DNA from: Eubacteriales bacterium
Lineage (GTDB): Bacteria > Bacillota_A > Clostridia > Christensenellales > Aristaeellaceae
NCBI GenBank assembly: GCA_030528845.1
Contig: JAUMYC010000062.1
Span: forward strand, 1 to 8,761
Direction of reading: 5' to 3'
Length of the DNA stretch: 8,761 bases
Numbering within the stretch: position 1 is the stretch's first letter; each line of letters starts with the position of its first letter. A program made the position numbers and the translations under genes. The notes below the pieces were generated by a model. The model saw nothing but the letters and a program-made list of their open reading frames with translations. It had not been told where the DNA came from and ran no database searches. Of the stretch, positions 7,505-8,761 are shown in pieces.

Positions 7505-8512
7505 TCATTCGTCCCCTTCCTGGTTCTTGTTTCGATTTCGTATAAACGTGCTGATCAGGCCCTGCGAGCCGAAATACAGCGAATACGCGCCCAGATACAC
7601 TGCGATCTGCGCGGCGAATGTCAGCGCGCCGAAGACCAGCAGGCCGCGCATGAGCCTGCTCGACCCGGCCCTCTTGGCCAGACGGCTGAACGCGCCCATG
7701 CACTGGATCTGCAGAAGCGTCTGGAAGACCATCTGCACGGCGTAGTTCACAGAATCTCCGCCGGGGTAGCCCGCGTAATTGAGGATGATGCCCAGCACGA
7801 GGCACACGGGCATGCCGATGGCGGCGCTTTCCGGCAGACGCCATTCGGAAACGGGCACGCGGCGGATGCCCCGCTCGTCGCCCCTGCGCGCCCACACCCA
7901 CACGGGCGCGGCCACGTTCAAAATACCGGCGAGCAGGCAATTGGAGAGCAGCATGCCGGGCAGGCCGATCTTGAACACTTCTCCGACGCTGTCCAGAAAC
8001 GCCTGCAGGCGGGCCTGCAGCTCCTGCGCGCCCAGAATGCTCCCGCCCGCCGTCTGCGCGGCGTTCGGGTTGAGCAGCTGGTTGAGCATGTCATAGGGCA
8101 GCAGGGCGAAGGTCGCCTCCATATTGCTCATCAGCAGGTCCACGAGGTCTGTCCGCGTATAGAGCCACGCGGCGCCCAGTGTGACGACCACCGCGCCGAT
8201 CTGCACAAAGACGGAGACGCGCGAGCAGGTCTTATAGGACATCTGCATGCGGATGCAGACCAGCGCGACGACCATCGGCACGAGCACCGACAGCGCAAAG
8301 CCCGCCGCCACCGCGCCGCCGCCCAGCAGGTTGGCCGTGTACAGCCCGACCAGCGCAAAGACCCCCGCCGGAACGATGCCGGCCCACGCATACAGCCACG
8401 CGCCCACCACGCCGGAGAGCGGGTTTGCGCTCATGAGCAGCATCGGCCCGAAAAAGCCGGCTGCCGCGCCGATCAGCGAGCCGCCGATCAGCTTTCCAAT
8501 GGAATTTCTCAA
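7505..8512 (-). CDS. DUF2232 (YybS-like) polytopic membrane protein
   Basis: This 335-residue integral membrane protein has about eight hydrophobic segments (near 8-27, 34-56, 58-87, 100-118, 181-208, 230-249, 256-276, 288-310). A hydrophilic stretch (145-178) falls between the fourth and fifth, and an EWRLPE motif at 223-228 is followed by hydrophobic helices, as I recall for the DUF2232 family. Members resemble small-molecule transporter or energy-coupling S-component folds, but no substrate is known. The upstream position next to rplI supports the call, since yybS lies in the yybS-gdpP-rplI cluster of Bacillus. The start is TTG (8512-8510): GGAGG (8520-8524) stands 7 bases upstream, an in-frame stop lies shortly before it, and no in-frame ATG exists until residue 24, inside the first helix. 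The C-terminus ends in a charged tail. Confidence 0.82.
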   Translation of the reverse strand: MRNSIGKLIGGSLIGAAAGFFGPMLLMSANPLSGVVGAWLYAWAGIVPAGVFALVGLYTANLLGGGAVAAGFALSVLVPMVVALVCIRMQMSYKTCSRVSVFVQIGAVVVTLGAAWLYTRTDLVDLLMSNMEATFALLPYDMLNQLLNPNAAQTAGGSILGAQELQARLQAFLDSVGEVFKIGLPGMLLSNCLLAGILNVAAPVWVWARRGDERGIRRVPVSEWRLPESAAIGMPVCLVLGIILNYAGYPGGDSVNYAVQMVFQTLLQIQCMGAFSRLAKRAGSSRLMRGLLVFGALTFAAQIAVYLGAYSLYFGSQGLISTFIRNRNKNQEGDE

Positions 8513-8519
8513 TGTTGGT

Positions 8520-8524
8520 CCTCC
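8520..8524 (-). promoter_or_regulatory. Ribosome binding site that decides a TTG start
   Basis: GGAGG on the minus strand, 7 bases before the TTG at 8512-8510, is an ideal spacing and the main reason for choosing TTG over an internal ATG for the DUF2232 protein. Confidence 0.75.
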
Positions 8525-8574
8525 GAACGATCACTTGTCCTTTTTTCCTGCGGAGCGGCGCGCCGCCCCTATGG

Positions 8575-8597
8575 ATGCTATTATAATATAATAGCAT
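8575..8597. repeat. 23-bp perfect palindrome over the operon -10 element
   Basis: ATGCTATTATA (8575-8585), a single central A (8586) and TATAATAGCAT (8587-8597) form a perfect 11+11 inverted repeat. It overlaps the -10 element and predicted start of the DUF2232-rplI promoter. It may be an operator for a dimeric repressor. As RNA it would be only a weak, AT-rich hairpin. Confidence 0.6.
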
Positions 8598-8616
8598 GTT
8601 CCGGCAAAAATGTGAA
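8588..8616 (-). promoter_or_regulatory. Promoter of the DUF2232-rplI operon
   Basis: On the minus strand, TTCACA (8611-8616) and TATTAT (8588-8593) are separated by exactly 17 bases, with TGC before the -10. Each hexamer has five of six consensus bases. The predicted start is near 8581. The leader of about 70 bases can form a 7-bp GC stem (8553-8570) around the GGCGCGCC core before the ribosome binding site. Confidence 0.7.
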
Positions 8617-8645
8617 GTAGGTTCTTCTTTTTCGCGGCGCTTTAT

Positions 8646-8653
8646 GGTATGAT
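8646..8653 (+). promoter_or_regulatory. Plus-strand extended -10 element upstream of hairpins
   Basis: TGG followed by TATGAT (8648-8653) resembles an extended -10. The -35 region is T-rich but not a clear match. Predicted transcription would start near 8660, right at the foot of the first stem-loop, and proceed out of the window. Confidence 0.4.
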
Positions 8654-8661
8654 AGAGTTTA

Positions 8662-8715
8662 GGGATCCGCGCGGCGGATCCCGGGTCGAAAGCCCGCGGC
8701 AGCGCGGATTTCGAC
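8662..8715 (+). other. Back-to-back stem-loops, candidate structured RNA or 5' leader
   Basis: Hairpin 1 is a perfect 9-bp stem, GGGATCCGC (8662-8670) with GCGGATCCC (8674-8682), loop GCG. After GG, hairpin 2 has a 7-bp stem GTCGAAA (8685-8691) with TTTCGAC (8709-8715), a small internal loop, a 5-bp stem CCGCG (8694-8698) with CGCGG (8703-8707), and the tetraloop GCAG. A third perfect stem, 8742-8748 with 8752-8758 (loop GCG), follows an AT-rich linker. No T tract follows hairpins 1 or 2 on either strand, so they are not terminators. Strand is set only by the promoter-like element at 8646-8653. I recognise no known RNA family. Confidence 0.45.
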
Positions 8716-8761
8716 AAACCTAATATAATATAATTTGCTTCGGCGCGCGCGGCGCGCCTAT

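Noticed and set aside
8662..8715. Tandem stem-loops as a terminator or tRNA
   Set aside because: No T tract on either strand directly after the stems, and no cloverleaf, T-loop or anticodon pattern.

Overview
This window looks like ordinary chromosome from a GC-rich, anaerobic member of the Bacillota, probably class Clostridia. The evidence is an oxygen-sensitive class III ribonucleotide reductase (nrdD/nrdG), a Firmicutes-type coupling of a DUF2232 (YybS-like) membrane protein to rplI, strong GGAGG-type ribosome binding sites and sigma-A-like promoters. The taxonomic call is inference; no rRNA gene or species marker is present. I see no phage, transposase, CRISPR array, toxin-antitoxin pair or defence system.

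Layout from left to right. (1) 1-710: a histidine phosphatase gene (+) with its own promoter. It is clearly AT-richer than everything else and ends at a strong hairpin terminator shared with the gene opposite. (2) 712-3756: nrdG and nrdD, both on the minus strand, in the order nrdD then nrdG. Their 225-base gap is packed with hairpins: three tandem GC-rich units plus a terminator-like stem-loop. (3) 3757-4118: the nrdD control region, with two possible promoters and two NrdR-box-like half-palindromes exactly 32 bp apart, then the mnmA terminator. (4) 4119-5204: mnmA (minus), the tRNA U34 2-thiolase. (5) 5205-5373: a divergent promoter region. (6) 5374-6979: a two-gene plus-strand operon, coding for a two-helix membrane protein with an unusual Trp/acid-rich tail and a GNAT acetyltransferase. 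(7) 6996-7041: a bidirectional terminator between convergent genes. (8) 7051-8512: the DUF2232 protein and rplI (minus), one base apart, with gdpP and dnaB missing from their usual places. (9) 8513-8761: an upstream region with a 23-bp perfect palindrome on the operon promoter, then a plus-strand promoter-like element leading into back-to-back RNA-like hairpins that run towards the window edge.

How the parts work together: NrdD makes deoxyribonucleotides without oxygen after NrdG installs its glycyl radical, and the paired boxes suggest control by the dNTP/ATP-sensing repressor NrdR, encoded elsewhere. MnmA and L9 are translation housekeeping. The Trp/acid-tail protein with its acetyltransferase partner, and the structured element at 8648-8715, are the least explained parts. 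I did not find a convincing new multi-gene system.
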